Shown here one piece after another: positions 37,012-50,038 of a stretch of 64,000 nt of DNA. Origin of the DNA: Mortierella alpina. Lineage: Eukaryota > Mortierellomycota > Mortierellomycetes > Mortierellales > Mortierellaceae. The DNA is taken from contig JANATF010000016.1 of assembly GCA_029449245.1 (NCBI GenBank), positions 588,348-652,347 on the forward strand, read 5' to 3'. Both the position numbers and the translations under genes were made by a program. Within the stretch, counting starts at the first letter, position 1, and the number at the start of each line of letters is the position of its first letter. The notes below the pieces were generated by a model. The model searched no databases. It saw nothing but the letters and a program-made list of their open reading frames with translations, and was not told the origin of the DNA.

Positions 37012-38976
37012 TCAGCCCCAAAACAGTCGCTTCTTGGCGGAATTAAGCGCGGAAGTCATTATGCTCTCGGGTGCCGATGCTGGTGTTGCTGCTGCTGTGG
37101 TGCGTGCGTGTACTGCTACTGCCAAGGGGCCGTTCGAAGTTGCACTAGGTCTCAGCAAAGGTGTGCCCCACTCATCTACCATGGTTGGGTCATCGATCAA
37201 TCGAGACGATCTATCCTTGCTCATTCCAAACTCGCCCCAAGACCCATTGCTGCGGACATTGCTGCTGAAACCGGCGGGACTACTTGACGAAGAGGTATAG
37301 AGTCCCGACACAAGTCGCTGTCTCTTCTGAAAGTGGATAGGTTCGGAGGACCGGTCTAACGTCGTGTCCGAAAGAATGCCACCGGCGGATGTGAACAAGG
37401 CTGCGTCGGACAGGTTGGACTCTGCTGGATCGTGCTCCATGGAGAATCGATGCTTGTTGCCGAAAATAGAGCCTGCCTGTTGCTGCTGCTGAGATTGGGA
37501 CTGGTGCTGTTGATGACGTTGATCAGAGAGCTGATGTTGCTGCTGTTGCTGTTGCTGTTGCTGCTGGGGAAGTCTATAATGAACGTTGGATCTGGCAAAC
37601 GAGTCCAGCAAATCCGAGTTGGAGACAGTGTTCTTGTGAGTAATGTCATACAGAGCTTCTGCCGGCGGTGCATCTTCACCGAGCAAGTGAGGTGGCAGAT
37701 ACGAGGGTCCATCTCTATAAAAAAAAAAGTATAGCGCAATGAAGCGTGGATGGTTAATATCCTTGAATTCAAATCCTGAGTAGCCAGTTCAGTTATGACT
37801 TGAAGGATCATCTTCATACCTCCTTGGTCCTGTCTGCTGGAAAGGATCGCTATCCCATTCGGACGTTCTACTGGCTCCATTCATGAAAGGCTCTATCTTT
37901 GATGCCTTGGGACCCGGTGTATTACTGAGGAGAAATGCAGGCATATATCGCTCCTTGTCCTTGTCCTCCTCGTCGTCCTCGAGCGCACCGCCTTTGCCCA
38001 GTGAGCCATTGACTTTGCCATTCTGCCGCTTGTTGGGATTGCCATCAAGGCCCATGAAATACGTGGACTGTGCCTGTCCTGTTGCTGTATAGCCATAGCT
38101 GCTCTTCATCGAAAATGGACTATTTTCGCCTTGCATCTTTGGTGAACTGTATGTCTGTGTTGGCTGATTCGTCCCAGACACGGAGCCCAGAGGAGGGCCA
38201 AGACTGCTGTTCAGGGAATGAGGGCCAGCGCGGGTGAGAACATTGATCTTGCCCTGCTCTTTCAGTCCAGAGCTGCTGCTGTTGCTGGTGCTGTTGACGC
38301 TGCTGTTACTAGTACTGTTAAAGTAGGGGCTCGATGGACTATGGTTGTAGATCGAGGGGCTTTGGGGCGGTCGCGGAGACCCGAGATCTGCGGTGGCAGA
38401 CGAGAAGCGTACCGAGGTATTCTTTTTCGAGATGTCGTCCTTGTTGAGTCGACTTTCGTTCCTCATGATGCTTTTGGGACCTGAAAAGGACGGCCTTGTG
38501 ATGTCGTGTTGCTCAGATGATGTATGCACGCTCGTGTCAACCGGTTCGTACAAATTTGGATACAGTCCAGAAGACGTAGATGCAGTATGTCCTTGAGCGC
38601 TTCCTTGGAGACCAAGTCCGACGTCTGAGTCTGTGCTGTAGAATGTGGATGCTGACATCTGAGAGGTATAGGGTGTTACGGTAGGTAACGAGACATCGTA
38701 TCCCAAGGCTCCAGAAGCATATCCGCGTCCTAGGACTTGCTCAGGGCCCGGCCAGTGTCGTGAGTCAGACTCTGAGAGGGACTGGGTGGCAGGAGCTCCA
38801 GTGAGATGTTGCGGACCCTGGCTGTGTCCTCGTTTCCGCCTTGCTTCCTCCTCCAGCTGCAGCTGCTTGGCAATGTAGGTCGAGGGCACGTAGTCCGACT
38901 TTGCGGAGGACGACGAGCTCTGGTTGACTCGTCGTTGGCGATCTGAAAGCGGGCCCGACGCACTGAACATGAACAT
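37012..38976 (-). CDS. Serine/glutamine-rich protein of unknown function
   Basis: Two exons (37820-38976 and 37012-37714, complement) join in phase to 619 residues. I do not recognise the family. Visible features: an N-terminal block GPLSDRQRRVNQ followed by YVPSTYIAKQLQLEEEARRKR, a short charged helix; a long Ser/Asn/Thr-rich middle; paired blocks around the intron, RYMPAFLLSNTPGPKASKIEPF and PSYLPPHLLGEDAPP; a poly-Gln run (~37540-37570); and a C-terminus ending SALNSAKKRLFWG. The short ordered islands in a disordered chain suggest linear motifs in a scaffold or nuclear protein. The frame stays open upstream of the chosen ATG (to a TGA near 39070), so the true start may lie in an unrecognised upstream exon. 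Confidence 0.7.
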
Positions 38977-39827
38977 GGTCTTTGAATGTCGCGTCGTCGT
39001 GCTCTGGGATGTGCTGGTTCCTGCGCTTTGCTTCTGTCCGAGTCGTGTCTTCTGGACGGCCGCGAATCAAACTGAGGGATACTATGCCGGAGGAGGTTAA
39101 AAAGAGATGATGAGATGAGATCTCCCAAGAAGCCAATCACTGTGTGTCCTGGCCACGAATTCACGGTTTTGCTAGTGCAAGAATGGCGCGTAAAAGACAG
39201 AAAAAAGCACGGGAGCTTACGTTGCTGCAGGGCAGACTGGTGTCAGCAACGAGAGAAAGAAAAAGAGGGCTGAGGACAGAGAGAAAGAGGGGCGAGGAGG
39301 GAAAGAAGGACGGTGAGTTCCGTTGCAGCGCGCTGGATGGAGAGCGGATCTGGAGTACTGAGCCGAGTGAAGGGTGAGCGAAAGCTGAGTGAGGGTGACA
39401 GAGGGATGATGTGATTGATGATGTGAACATTGGGAAGGGGTGAAAAAAAATACTTGACAAGCCACCGATCCATCGTCCCACCCCGATCAGCTTGAAGGTT
39501 CAGGGGCCATTGCCGCGATTTCAAGAGCAGCGCACAGCAGAGAACAGAGAGGGTGGAGAGACAACGTTTTATTCGTATGGGGAGAATGCGATAAAAAACA
39601 GTGGATATGTATATACGAAAAGGGAGGCAGCGAAGAAGAAGCATTGTACAGGCAGTGGATCAAAATACAGACAAGGAAGAGACAAGACAGAAGAAAAAAA
39701 AATACACTGGGCAGGGTTCCAGCAGTCGTTCGCTACGACTCCGTGCTGGATGAAAGCCCAACTTGTTTTCCTGAGGGGTATGGGTCAGAAGGAGGAGGAA
39801 GATGCAGACAATCGATCAGGGTCCATT
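38977..39827. other. Intergenic region between two minus-strand genes
   Basis: It holds the 3' end of the Sfp1-like gene and the promoter of the Ser/Gln-rich gene. A GA-rich tract at 39240-39310 (pyrimidine-rich on the coding strand) lies ~300 bp upstream of the latter's start. An upstream non-coding or coding exon near 39065-39140 cannot be excluded. No independent gene is seen. Confidence 0.4.
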
Positions 39828-41762
39828 TTACAGCTGTTGCATCTGCTGCAGCGCGGCTGTCAGGGCAGAAATCTGAGAGGGTGATTTGGGTGCGACGGCC
39901 AATGTAGGCGAGAGCGACGCGGGTGTCATCAGGCCGGCCAACTTCAGGGGGCTGTCCTTGGTGCCACCAATGGTCGTCTGGATCGACAGGGCTGGCTGAC
40001 CCACAACGGCACGGCCAAGCACAGGCGAGCTCATTGGGGTCAAGTCCATCGAGAAGCTGTTGTCGGATGCGCCAACTGGGCTCAGAACGGGGCTCGAGTT
40101 AGGGCTTGATTCTGGCGTTTGGTCGCTGAGCAACGTTGGGGGTGCAGCACGATTGCTGCTGTTGTTGGACGATGCCATGATGGCATTAATGGCACTCATC
40201 ATGATGCTGTCGCCTTTGACGGCGGCAATGGCTGCCGCTGCAGCGATGGCCGCCTGGCTTGCATTGCTTCCATCCAGTGCGGCGAATCCGGGAATGTTGG
40301 CGTGGAGCAAGGCGGCCAGGTTCGGGTGCGAATGCTCAATGTGGTACTTGAGTCCGTTGAGGTTCTTGTAGCACTTGCCGCACTCAAGGAACGTGCACCG
40401 GTAGGGCTTGGCATTCATCTTGTCCTCCTCGCTTGCGCCTGACTGGGAGCAATGGCCATGCTGGTTGTGATACTTGAGTCCATTGGCGTTTTTGTAGGCC
40501 TTGTCGCATCCGCTGACCGAGCAGCGATAAGGCTTGTCAGCGCCAGAGGTGCCGGACCTGCCGATGCTCTCCATCATGCTGACAATCTCATCGCGCTTGC
40601 GGAGCAGATCTTCTGCTGCAAGAAGGTACGCGGGCGAGCCAACCTCGCCACAGTTGGGGAGCAATCCATTCTGGATCGCATGCTCGAGGTAACCAGTGAC
40701 GGTGCTCATAAGCTCATCCTGGGCGCCTGACGACGCAGCTGATAAGCTGGAGTTGCTGCCCTCGGCACCACTTGTTTTTGCTGACAGCGACTGCAGGTCA
40801 CCGCCCAAGGCAGCGCTGGAACGGTTGTGGAGCATGGCGGCTTTCTTGGCGAGGGGGCTCTGGACATCGTTTGAAGAGGAGAACATGGCCAAGTCTCGTT
40901 TCCTGCAGGGCTGACCGGCTTGCGAGGAAGCCCTCAGAATGGAGTTGGGGAAGGCCGATACGGCCTCGTCGGGGATGAAAATCGAATCATCCGAATAAAT
41001 ATCGGACAATGAGACTCCGTTCGTCTTTCTTTTCGCATTAAGGAGCGACATTGGTGTGAGCTTTGTGGTGGCTGCAGTCAGGGCCGCGACGGTTGCGGCA
41101 GCGGCAGCTGTGGCAGCAGAGGCGGAGAGGAAGGCGTTGTCGATCTGGCGAGAGCCACCCATCTGTGGGCTGTTGGGAGCCGATTCGGAGTTTGTGGACC
41201 AGCCATCATCATCCGTGAACCCGGCTCCAAGCAGATCCTCGTCCTCGTCCTCCTCGAAACGGACATGAGACTCTTCGTAGTGCTGCAAGAGCGCATGCAG
41301 ATCGCCCAGAGTCAGTCCACAGCACGAGAAGTTCTTGCAGTACTTGGCCTCGAGGTCGCGCTCGTACACATCGCCACGGCTAGGCGAGGAGCTGTATGTG
41401 TCGTGCAGGGAACCGTGGCTCAAACTATGGATCATCGCATGCGACGGAACGGGCAAGAGAGGTTAGAATACAAAAAGAAGGCTTGTTATGTGCGATAGTC
41501 AAAGGCACATGCATGTGTTTGTCAACAGAGTTAGACTTGAGACTTACTCGGAGTGCTGAGGGGACTGAGAGTATGGGAAAGGGGCGAAGAAGGACGGGCG
41601 ACGCAGCTGGGCAGAGTGGAAGGATCCGACCGAGAGCGCGAGCGAGGGTCTGCGGAAAGCAAGCGAGCCACCAAAGGACGAGGAGGGCTCGTGTGCGGCG
41701 TGGCTATGGCTGGCTGGGGTCTGGGTGATGCTTATGCTGGGGGTGGGAATGGCTGCAGGCAT
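39828..41762 (-). CDS. SFP1: Sfp1-like C2H2 zinc-finger transcription factor
   Basis: Exons 41548-41762 and 39828-41424 (complement) join in phase to 603 residues. The ATG at 41760-41762 was chosen as the first real start in a frame open far upstream. The N-terminus has FGGSLAFRRPSLALSVGSFHS and RRPSFFAPFPYSQSP blocks. A finger-like segment follows, CKNFSCCGLTLGDLHALLQHYEESH. The paired C-terminal fingers (~368-432) read YRCSVSGCDKAYKNANGLKYHNQHGH and YRCTFLECGKCYKNLNGLKYHIEHSH, each C-x4-C-x12-H-x4-H. The YKNxNGLKYH core is diagnostic of Sfp1. In yeast Sfp1 drives ribosomal protein and ribosome-biogenesis genes under TOR control. Alanine-rich runs flank the fingers. The next upstream gene is Scd6, more than 3 kb away and divergent. 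Confidence 0.9.
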
Positions 41763-44700
41763 GATGTGGGGACTCTGTCGGAGAAAGGAGCGCGAGAGCG
41801 GGCGTGGGATGGGGACGGGGTGAAGGCGAGGACGGGGCAATGATGGATGCAGAGACAGACAGGACGGAGAGGACGACGGAGGGTGAGGAGCAGGAGGAAG
41901 AGGAAGAGGAGGAAGAAGACAAATGGAGCGAGGGCTCGGTCTTATGGGAATCCCGAGCTTGATGGCGTGCGTGTGCTGGCGAGGGCTGCTGCGAGCGGGC
42001 ACGGCGAGAGCGAAAGAGGGGGGAGATGCAAAAGGCGTATGTGATTGAGTAGGTGTCTGGAAATCAGACCCAGGGCGGCCGCTGATAGGCCGGCTGCCCT
42101 TTATTTTGCTTCCTTTACGTGGCACAGACTACAGCAGACCATGCATCGAGGCTGCAGAACCTTGCTTGCCAACGAGGTTAGTGCAGCGCGGCCTCATTCA
42201 CACGACTAAAAAAACACGTACCGTCTGTACTTGTACCGCAACCTTCTTTGCTCTCTCTCGCTCTCTGTCTCCCAAGTCCGAAATCGGTCCTGGCCATCCA
42301 GCAGGCGATCTAAAAGAAGCTGCCTGAGAGCGAGCAAGCTGAAAAAAAAAAAAAAAAAAAAGTGCCCGCGAGTACGTTGAGCTAGGTATCGCATCTAGCG
42401 AGGCTTTAGACGTGCTAAAAAACAGTCTAGGGTAAACGGCTTTCTTTCGTCGCCCAGCTTCATCATTGCGCATACAATCACTCTACTTACTCTTGAAGAA
42501 GACAACCAGAATAAACTGGGGGTGAGGCAAGCGGAGAGCACCTGAAAGCAGGGCTGCACCGCCTTTTTTTTTCCTACATTGAGCAGCTGAGGATCATAGA
42601 GAAGGCAGGAACAGCGGTAACCATGCATCCTTGGTACTGGACGTATTGTATTGGCATACTGTCGTGTCAGCATTCTTCCCGCGTTTGTTGAGGTTCCGTC
42701 AACCTTCTCGCTCACGCGTTGAAAGAGGGAGAGAGAGAAAGCGTGGCACTCAGGGGCACACAGTTTCTGTGCAAACACTATCTTTCTTTAGAATGAGCGC
42801 TCATCATATGTATTCAAAAGATGATAGACTGCAATACAGTTCAACGCCACGAGGCAAGGGCTGGACAAAGAGCATACGAACCTGATCACCTCCTCCCGTC
42901 TACATGTCCAGGAATAAGAAACCACACGGCACATTTCTCTCCTCTGCTCTCTCTGACGGACAACGATCGTTGTACAGATACTGTAGTAGACTATCACCCA
43001 CATTTGCTATCGAGATCCATGAATTCTCACTCCGTCTTCAAACCTTTTTTTTTTTTTTTGTGGGCTGGTCGTTATCAGGTGCTGGTATGCATAGTCTGCC
43101 ATCGACAAAGATACCCCTCGATCATGACCTCAAAGCGCATGGCCATGTTGTCCTTCACATTCTCATCCACGGCAGACTGCTATGTCATCCCCCACTCCCC
43201 CACCCCAGCAGGAAACAGGCGGAAGCTAAACAGTCAGCAGGAAGAGGGAGGTTGTGTTTCTCTCACTTCCCCCAACTTGCAGTAGACCTTTTGTTAGCAC
43301 GAATGTACAGACAGAATCACAATCGCAGAGAGAAGGGTGCAGATGTAGCAGGCAGCCTCTTAGACGATATTTGTCACACAGGCAATGCTCTCAGCACACA
43401 TCAAGCTCGAGAGCAAGAGGGTTCTGTCTACACACCTCTGTGCGACATGAGCGTTTGAGAATTCCTTGGACATTCTGCTGCTTGTGTCCAAGGAGAGTTG
43501 TGGCGATGAAGGCCACAACTACTGAAGACTTTTGAAGATGCACGGAAGTTTTCACCCCACCACGCCATTCCACGCCATGCTCTAACCCTCGCTCTGCATC
43601 GAGTGTGTAGTCAACGAGCGTTCGTCGTTAACGAAGCGGTGTGGACGTGCATGAACTCCCGCTCAACACCGTTTGGCCTCTTTTACGCCATGAAGAACAA
43701 TAATCCACTACAATTCCGAACCCCGAGATGTAAATTGGCGGGTCCGTCGGCCACTGACACTGAAAAAAAATATAGCCCAGAGTAGAAGAGGACCGTCCCA
43801 GACTGCAGCCAAAGTTGGACTACGGCATGATCACTGCAACAAGGGCTTCATACGTCCAGCTCTTTTTATGTTAGAAGGTTCTATGGTAAAGACTTGTGCA
43901 TGTGAGATACGATACTGTCCACTGCATAAAGCATCGAGGGGGTTGTCCTCATGCAAATGTGGTGGCATGCAGAACCTGGACCATCTTTAGCGTGTTCATG
44001 ATCGCGATTGTGCACACACTGGAAATTACATCCATATCGCACGCTCGATGCTTAACGTGTGCACCATCGTCAAGGCGGATGCTGTGGGAACATAGAACAA
44101 TTCAGGGAGCCCTTTGTTTATATTAGATAATGAGAGCGCCACGCAACCAGCAGGGCGCCAGGGTCGAGCGATGCTCTCAGTAGTGTAACCTTTCTCGCTA
44201 CTCGCCAGAAACGTAGAGCGCGCTAGTCCGCCGCCTCCAAAGATTGCCTTTAAACTCACGATGTGCAGTTAGGCAAGCAGGCCAGACTGCCCGATCGACT
44301 ACTAGTCTAGATCAACCTCTCTGCAGTAGCTCGCGATTGTAACGTGTTCTGGTAACAGCAGAGATATTAGAGATGATTTCAGGTGGTCGTTGCAAATTAC
44401 AAAAACTAAACACCATCACAGTGAAGGGCAATGTCTGCATGAGCAATATCAGGTTTGCACAACACTGCGAAATTGTTTGACTCGACGCGGAGGAGTGTTG
44501 CCTGATGGCTGATGGCAGTGATCCAAAAAAAACCGTCGACGTCACCTCATCACTTTTGTACTTTTGTAATGTGACATCTCCGATTTGACTCGACACGTCC
44601 CATCTCTTTACCGCATCAACACCCTTGTAAGTATACGTACAGCTAGTGTGTCTTGATTGTCTTCCATCACTTCACGGCGATTCGCGCGCGAAAGCGTCCT

Positions 44701-44930
44701 CGACACGATGCAACGTTGATACCTTTCTCAGACTTGTCATTGAGAGCAAAGCCCTAGGGTCAAAAAGAGCCAACCGCACCTGGGAGAGCATTCCATTTTG
44801 TTTTTCTTGACGTCCTCATAACTGACATTCTCATTGTGTCTTCTTGCTCTTGATTTGTTCTCGTCATCTCACAGCAGAGCTGTAACCTGACCTGATCGAA
44901 ACAAGGTCCGACAAGAAATCGCACCGAACA
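41763..44930. other. Large divergent intergenic region, Sfp1-like to Scd6-like
   Basis: A 3.2-kb region lies between two divergently transcribed growth/translation regulators. The first ~350 bp upstream of the Sfp1 start are open in its frame but Pro/Ser low complexity, and probably 5' UTR. An A-run of about 19 (42342-42361), a T-run (43045-43060) and pyrimidine-rich blocks are seen. Small open frames lack coding character, and no RNA gene was recognised. Confidence 0.45.
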
Positions 44931-46786
44931 ATGAGCGGAGGATACATTGGCTCAAAGATCAGCTTGATCTCGCGCTCTGATATTCGCTATGTCGGCATTC
45001 TGCATCACCTCAACCCCACCGATTCAACTGTTGCCCTGGAACAAGGTAAACGACACTCTTGACAACAATGTTCGTCTTGCTACAGCCATGGTCATTGCGC
45101 CAACTGTGTAAAGGGCTCCTTGGCCTAATTCAGATTTTGTCCACACAAATAGTGAAGTCGTATGGAACGGAGGGTCGCCGAGGCAATCCCGCAGAGGAAA
45201 TCCCCCCAAACGACAACATTTTTGAGTACATCGTCTTCCGCGGCTCGGACGTGAAGGATTTGCATGTGTGTGAGCCCCCCGCACCTCAGCCCCCAGCACG
45301 TCCTCAGGTTCCCGATGATCCTGCTATTCTTGGAGTAAGTCTATACAGGATCATGGCGTAGACTGAAGTGGAGCTCGTTTGTTGTTGGCAGCTTATGGGG
45401 ATCCTTTGTCCCTTGACAGCCTTCTGTAGCAGTGCATACTTGCATTTTCTGGATGGCGAGCTTCTCAGTTGTAGGATGGCTTACTGATGGCTGCCTTTAT
45501 CCCGAATAGACCACTGCGCCTCCCAACTACTACAATCCTCACGCGCAGGCTCCCCCTGCGGGTTACTACCCACCTCAGCAGCAGCCGCAGCAGCCAGCAC
45601 AGCATGCTCAGGCATCGGCCTCGAAGCCTCCTCAGCAAGCCTCCAAGGTAGACTTGTGTTCATAACTGGAGGCTCCCTACCCCTCGCACAGCGATTGAGG
45701 TTTTGAGGTGACACCTTCGCGCGTATACTGAGGCGAATATAATTCTGAATATTAGGAAAACAACGATGCCCGACGCTCTTCTGCCGCTGATAGCAAGACA
45801 GACAAGGAGGTAGATCATCACGACAAGTCTGACTCTGAAACTATCAAGCCCGCTCCTCCACCTGCTCGATCGAACCCAAAGACTCAACCACAAGAGCTTC
45901 GCAAGTCTGTCGAAATTCTTGCCAAGCAAGTGAGTGAACTCAATGTCTCAAAGGACGTGACAGAGCCAGTTTTGAACGATGCGGACAACAAGTTCTCGAA
46001 TCGCCTTCCAGGAATGGGCGGCCATCTACTGCATTCAAACAACAACCGCCGTGGCGGTCGTGGTGGACGTGGTGGCGCTCATGGACACATGGGCAATGCC
46101 CGCGCTCCCGCAGTGCCTGCTTCGGACTTTGACTTTGAAACTGCCAATGCAAAGTTTCACAAGGATGAACTTGCGAAGGAAGTAGGAAAGACGGATGAAC
46201 AGCACGCTGAGGTCGAGGAGGAAGAGGAGGAGGTTATCATCCCCCAGACCGAAGAATTTTACGACCGCTCCAAATCGTTTTTTGACAACATTTCGTGCGA
46301 GACCAAGGAGCGTATGAACAAGGCTGAAGCGCAAAGGTATGTTTCCATCATCGACTATCAACATGGGAGCAGCCACTGGTTTATGTAGAACACGCGGCTG
46401 ACAAACGCCCATTTCCTTCACAATCTTGTAGCCAAGGAGGAAACCGCCTGAGCATGCCAGAGAGACGTGCAAAACAGTCAGAGGAACGCCAGTTGAACTT
46501 GGAGACATTTGGACAGACCTCGGTCGACCAGGGCCGCTTCCGTGGAGGCTACCGTGGTGGATACCGAGGCGGATATCGTGGAGGTCCACGAGGGGGAGGT
46601 GGCGGCGGCTATCGCGGCGGCTACAGTGGAGGTTCTGGTTACAGTAACCGCGGAGGTCACTACCACCACAACAGCCGCAATGGCTATCAGCAACAGCACC
46701 AGCAGCAACACCAGCAGCAACATCAGCAGCAGCACCAGCAGCAGCACCAGCACCCGAGTCAACAGCAGCACCAGCAAGAGGTATAG
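44931..46786 (+). CDS. SCD6: Scd6/Lsm14 (RAP55) translational repressor, P-body protein
   Basis: Five exons (44931-45045, 45153-45334, 45510-45647, 45756-46336, 46432-46786) join in phase to 456 residues. All family modules are present in order: the LSm14 domain (1-~85; [44 protein letters not shown]); a Pro/Gln-rich linker; the FDF motif ([10 protein letters not shown], ~268); the FFD box ([16 protein letters not shown], ~308); the TFG box ([17 protein letters not shown], ~345-362); and RGG repeats ([18 protein letters not shown]) followed by a poly-Gln/His tail. Such proteins bind eIF4G through RGG, recruit Dhh1 and Edc3/Dcp2 partners through FDF/FFD/TFG, and repress translation in P-bodies. 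An AATAAA at ~46867 lies 80 bp past the stop. Confidence 0.96.
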
Positions 46787-47232
46787 GGGACCGTTTACGC
46801 GATATCTTTTTTTCTTTTTCTTATTCTTTTTATGTCGGGTTATAGGGAGCAGCAGGGGAGTCTAGGTGAATAAACAGTGAGTGCGAAGTAGAATGCGGGG
46901 GCTGCAGTGGCGGCAGCATTGGCTGATGGTAGAGGGGTCTATGACAACTGCCCCTTTCCGTGGCCACGGAAGGAGCGGACTCCTATTTTCGAGCAATGTG
47001 TCGAGGCATGGGCCGCAATGGCGCTGGACAGGCACGATTTGACACGGGCTGAAATTTTTCGCTTTTGTGGCACCCACTTTCATTCTTTAGCTCGTTTCTC
47101 TCTTCCTCGCCCTCTCTCGCCCTCTAGCTCCCTTCTCTCTTCTCTCTCGCTCCCTTCGCCCTTCGCTCTTCTCTCTTTTCTCTTCTCTCTTTTCTCTTCT
47201 CTCTTCTCTCTTTTCTCTTCTCTCTTCTCTCT

Positions 47233-47286
<54 letters not shown>

Positions 47287-47401
47287 ACTTCCCTCTTTCT
47301 GCGCCAGCACCAACTCATCGCCCCATCTCCCCCGTGTACCCCCATCCATACCAGCTTCTAGGGATTAGTTAAAGCTGCATAAAGGATACGCCGAAGCGCC
47401 A
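46787..47401. other. Intergenic region with long CT tract upstream of PMT2-like gene
   Basis: After the Scd6 polyadenylation signal there is a 190-bp pyrimidine tract (47093-47285) made of TTCTCTTCTCTC and (CT)n units, ending about 120 bp before the PMT start codon. It likely lies in the promoter or 5' UTR. No gene was recognised. Confidence 0.55.
47093..47285. repeat. CT-rich microsatellite (TCTCTT/CT)n
   Basis: A nearly pure pyrimidine strand of about 190 bp with TTTTCTCTTCTCTC units followed by (CT)n runs. It is the longest of several similar tracts placed upstream of plus-strand genes in this window. Confidence 0.85.
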
Positions 47402-50007
47402 ATGTACAGCAGCGACATCAAACGGCGCATCCCAGCAGGGCCCGACGGCACTCGGAGCCACCTCTCTGGAGAGCAGCCTGGAAATCGCGTTGAGCTAGAA
47501 GACGATTACCGCCCCGATCCCTATGCGCCCAATCCACTCAAGGCGGCATTTCAACAGCAACAACAGAATCATCCTTATTACCCGCAACATCACTACAGGG
47601 AGCACCACCCATCTCTTCGCGCACCTCGCAGGGAGTATTCGTCTAACAAGGTATTGACCTGGAGTATGGCGTGGGTGATCTCCTTCATATTCGCCCTTTT
47701 TCCGCCTCGTCGACGTGCAAAGACAGCAAAAGAGGGCGGGTTTGCAGCATCCGATCCTTGTGTTGTGAGCTTTATGAAGCAAAGGAAGCTTGTTGTTGAC
47801 ATGCATATCACCCTCATCTCTCTAGTATATTCGCTTTTATCAAGAAAACGACTCTGTCCTCATCCCCGTCTTCTTGACCCTGCTCGCCTTCTGGACACGC
47901 TTCAGGGATATAAAGTCGTCGAATATTGTCGTGTGGGACGAGGTACGTGATAGCGTCTGCTTGCCTTACGATGCTTTCTCGCGCTGATCGCAGCTCGATC
48001 CTTATCGCTCAACAATCAGCCCGGGCATGGAGTTTTCTTTGTTGATGTTGCGTTGGCGTGCGACTTAAAGTTCCCTTCGTTACTGACGCAATTACAATTG
48101 CCGCCTCATGATTTCTTTTGATATCTAGGCGCATTTTGGAAAGGTACGTTTGATGCATATTGCAATAGTTTCAGGGCTGGGTGCTCGTGGAAGCTCACGC
48201 TAACGACAACCATTGACCCTGCATGTCTGTCCCTTATTCAGTTTGGATCCTATTACATCAAGGGCGACTTTTATTTTGATGTGCATCCACCTCTCGGAAA
48301 GATGTTGGTTGGGCTGTCTGGAGCTCTGGCGGGCTATGACGGCTCATTTGGATTTGAATCAGGGGCGGCATATCCGGCGATGAATTATGGCTTCATGCGC
48401 ATCTTCAACGCGTTCTTTGGCGCTATCATGGTCCCATTTGCCTATTGGACGGCCCAGGAGCTTCAAATGTCGCGCACGGCCTGCATTTTCGCCGCGACGC
48501 TTGTGCTGTTCGACAATGCGTACCTGACCATTAGTCGGTTCATTCTTTTGGACTCTATGCTCCTGGCTGCAACTTGCTTTGTTCTATTCTGCTTGACGAG
48601 ATTCAGGAATGAACGCCACGAGTAAGTGGCAGTTTGCATAGGAACCATTGCTTGAGCGGGATGCGGACCCCATCGACTGATCATACTCCACCTTTTGATG
48701 GCTTTAGTGCATTTTCACTGGACTGGTGGTTATGGCTAGCAATGACCGGCGTTGCTATCGGAGTAGTGTCTAGCATCAAGTGGGTCGGTTTGTTTGTCAC
48801 AGCACTAGTTGGCTTGGTAGGTTTAAAAAGTCCGTCTGGTTTGCTTCCTCTGCTCATGATCTCACTAGCCGCCTTGCTCACTGTGCGTTTGATACAACTC
48901 TGATTTAGTACACGATCGAAGAACTTTGGGATCTATTTGGAGATCTTTCTTTGCCCAAGGTACTTTTCCTCACCCGCATCATGGACCGGTTCCTTGGGCA
49001 TTCTTTCATGTGATCGACTGTTACATTGGTCTGTACTGGTGTTCTGACTGCGCTATGTCATTTTAGACCACGTATATCAAGCATTGGGTAGCACGCGCTG
49101 CTTGCTTGATCGCTCTGCCCTTTTCAGTGTACGTCGCTTCTTTTGCGATCCACTTTGCCATTCTTCGTAACAGTGGGCCAGGCGATGCTCAAATGAGCTC
49201 CTTGTTCCAGGCTGGTCTGAATGGAAACGACTTTCGTAACAACCCCTTAGGTAAGTGGATGATATGATCATGATGCGATCAAGTCGCTTTACGATTTTGT
49301 TTTTGTGTGAAAGTCTGGTTAACCAAAGGGTTTCTGTGATCATACTTAGAGGTTGCGTTTGGATCCAAGGTGTCGGTTAAAAATACTGGATACGGAGGTG
49401 GTCTACTTCACTCGCACGTCCAGACCTATCCAGAGGGGTCGAGCCAGCAGCAGGTGACCTGCTACCACCACAAGGACAGCAACAACCACTGGATAGTCAA
49501 GCGGATCCAGAGCCAGTCCCAAGACTATGAAAATATACAGACTGTCCGTGATGGAGACGTTATTCGTCTCGTTCATGAGCAGACGAAGCGCAATTTGCAT
49601 AGTCATCGCATCAAGGCTCCGGTGACCTCGGCGCAGTGGGAAGTCAGCGGATACGGAAATGAACAGGTTGGCGACATCAATGACGAGTGGACCGTCGAGG
49701 TAGTAGATGAACACAGCTCACACCCCAAGAACGGTATCCTCAGGTCTCTGACAACCAGCTTCCGGTTGAGGCACAATGTGCTGGGATGCCTCCTAACTGC
49801 CGAGAACGTCAACCTGCCTCAGTGGGGGTTCCGACAGATTGAAGTTACCTGTGACCAGCGGAACCGCACAACCTCACCGCATTCCATTTGGAACGTTGAG
49901 CAACACTGGAACGATAAGCGTAAGTGGAAAGAAGTGTTTACAGTAGCGGACAGCCACACGATGCGAGGAGATTTTTGCCTGCTAAACGGTGCCTTGCCAC
50001 TGCACTT

Positions 50008-50038
<31 letters not shown>

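Noticed and set aside
41763-42125. Extending the Sfp1-like protein upstream
   Set aside because: The extra stretch begins at GTG and is Pro/Ser low complexity; the first real ATG is at 41760-41762.
47093-47345. Arg/Glu-repeat frames across the CT tract
   Set aside because: They are produced by the microsatellite in both directions and have no start context or domain.
50008-50038. Long T-run as a retroposon tail
   Set aside because: It lies in the polypyrimidine stretch before the last PMT2 acceptor, and no target-site duplication or element body is seen.
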